From: Bin18 sp965242795
GTDB taxonomy: Bacteria > Desulfobacterota > Binatia > Bin18
Length of the DNA: 64,000 bases
Reading direction: 5' to 3'
Assembly: GCA_965242795.1 (NCBI GenBank)
Contig: OZ251505.1
Span: 1,860,001 to 1,924,000 of the forward strand
Under the pieces are notes generated by a model, which searched no databases, was not told the DNA's origin, and saw only the letters and a program-made list of their open reading frames with translations. Positions 63,560 through 64,000 of this stretch are shown here, piece after piece (positions within the stretch are counted from its first letter, which is position 1; each line of letters starts with the position of its first letter). The translations under genes were made by a program, and so were the position numbers.

Positions 63560-63922
63560 TTACGCCGGGGAGGAACTGGCGGGCTTGGACGAGCCCGACG
63601 TCTTGGCAGCCGCGCCGTCGGACTTGGAAGACGTCGAACTCGACGTATCGGATTTCGGCTTGTCGGCTTTGGCGGTCCCGTTCTTGGATTCGCCGGGTTT
63701 GGATTCGTCGGCTTTGGACGGTTTCTTACCGTCCTTGGCGTAGTCGGTGACGTACCAGCCGCTGCCCTTGAGATGGAAGGACGACCGCGAGATGAGCTTG
63801 GTCACGGCGACCCGCTTGTCGCACGCGGGGCACGTCGTGCGCTTGAGCGGCGTGTCGGTAATGCGCTGCGACACCTCGAATTCGGCGCCGCACTTCTTAC
63901 ACGCGTATTCGTAGATCGGCAT
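63560..63922 (-). CDS. FmdB-type zinc-ribbon protein with Ser/Lys tail
   Basis: A 120-residue protein. The N-terminal 60 residues form the FmdB zinc ribbon: YACKKCGAEFEVSQRITDTP and TTCPACDK, four Cys. The C-terminal 60 residues are Lys/Ser/Thr/Ala-rich and low-complexity (KPSKADESKPGESK...). Often found near RNA or tRNA-linked genes, exact role unclear. Confidence 0.85.
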   Translation of the reverse strand: MPIYEYACKKCGAEFEVSQRITDTPLKRTTCPACDKRVAVTKLISRSSFHLKGSGWYVTDYAKDGKKPSKADESKPGESKNGTAKADKPKSDTSSSTSSKSDGAAAKTSGSSKPASSSPA

Positions 63923-64000
63923 CGGGAGGAACCCCCGCGTCGGCTGTGGAAGGTGGAGGAACGCTAATCACGGCCCGCCCCCTTGTCAAGGCGGGCCTCA

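Overview
The window is GC-rich bacterial chromosome (roughly two thirds G+C) from a Gram-negative-type cell. It carries Sec and lipoprotein signal peptides, two FadL-like outer-membrane proteins, a small beta-barrel protein ending in Phe, ferredoxin and molybdopterin enzymes, and many acyl-CoA enzymes (dehydrogenases, hydratases, thiolase, CoA-transferase, short-chain dehydrogenases). That style fits soil or sediment heterotrophs of poorly cultured phyla such as Binatota, Methylomirabilota/Rokubacteria or Tectomicrobia, but no marker here settles the lineage.

Layout. 0-5 kb: dapA-dapB (lysine/diaminopimelate), a BrnT/BrnA remnant, aat, ispG. 5-12 kb: a membrane spermidine-synthase-like fusion, an SLC13 transporter, a cupin, an MFS transporter and a PQQ-type sugar dehydrogenase. 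12.3-16.9 kb: a five-gene minus-strand run of acyl-CoA enzymes facing a divergent SDR. 17.1-19.25 kb: a decayed locus with a TPR/2OG-Fe(II) oxygenase gene, an asparagine-synthetase-type N-terminus and a second oxygenase remnant. 19.3-29 kb: HAD phosphatase-coaE, hydrolases, isomerase, ferredoxin, amidase, 3D-domain lipoprotein, FAH-family hydrolase, metallo-beta-lactamase-fold protein, and a HigB/HigA remnant. 29-33.5 kb: SDR, further toxin-antitoxin remnants, acyl-CoA dehydrogenase, a secreted protein. 33.7-42.7 kb: molybdopterin oxidoreductase, duplicated FadL-like genes, CoA-transferase, ankyrin protein, thiolase. 42.9-48.3 kb: an accessory island with an AsnB-like scrap, a frameshifted AAA ATPase, and a minus-strand cassette of candidate precursor peptide, GT8 glycosyltransferase, sulfotransferase, small ORF and HprK-like kinase. 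48.7-64 kb: an R3H/AAA ATPase, dienelactone hydrolase, SDR, a XamI-like restriction-modification pair, RNase II/R-type exonuclease, DHH phosphoesterase, FemAB-like acyltransferase, a beta-barrel protein, a TPP-riboswitch-controlled thiC, an XRE regulator, tRNA-Val and an FmdB-type zinc ribbon.

Two themes stand out. First, the 43-48 kb cassette looks like a peptide (RiPP) tailoring locus: a peptide with a lasso-leader-like motif and a C-terminal Ser lies upstream of translationally coupled glycosyltransferase, sulfotransferase and HprK-like kinase genes. Its reading frame is joined to its start codon only through a run of 15 G, so it could be phase-variable or a sequencing artefact. Relatives of the same chemistry (AsnB-like and 2OG oxygenase remnants) occur at 17-19 kb. 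Second, four toxin-antitoxin remnants are present: in the three with a recognisable toxin, the toxin is broken while the antitoxin or partner ORF stays open.

Several dispersed repeat families fill the gaps between genes: palindromes built on CCCTCTCC, a TTGAGCCTGTCGAA family, 7-bp GGATTGT/C tandem arrays, and one REP-like hairpin. No CRISPR array, rRNA, transposase or integrase was seen.
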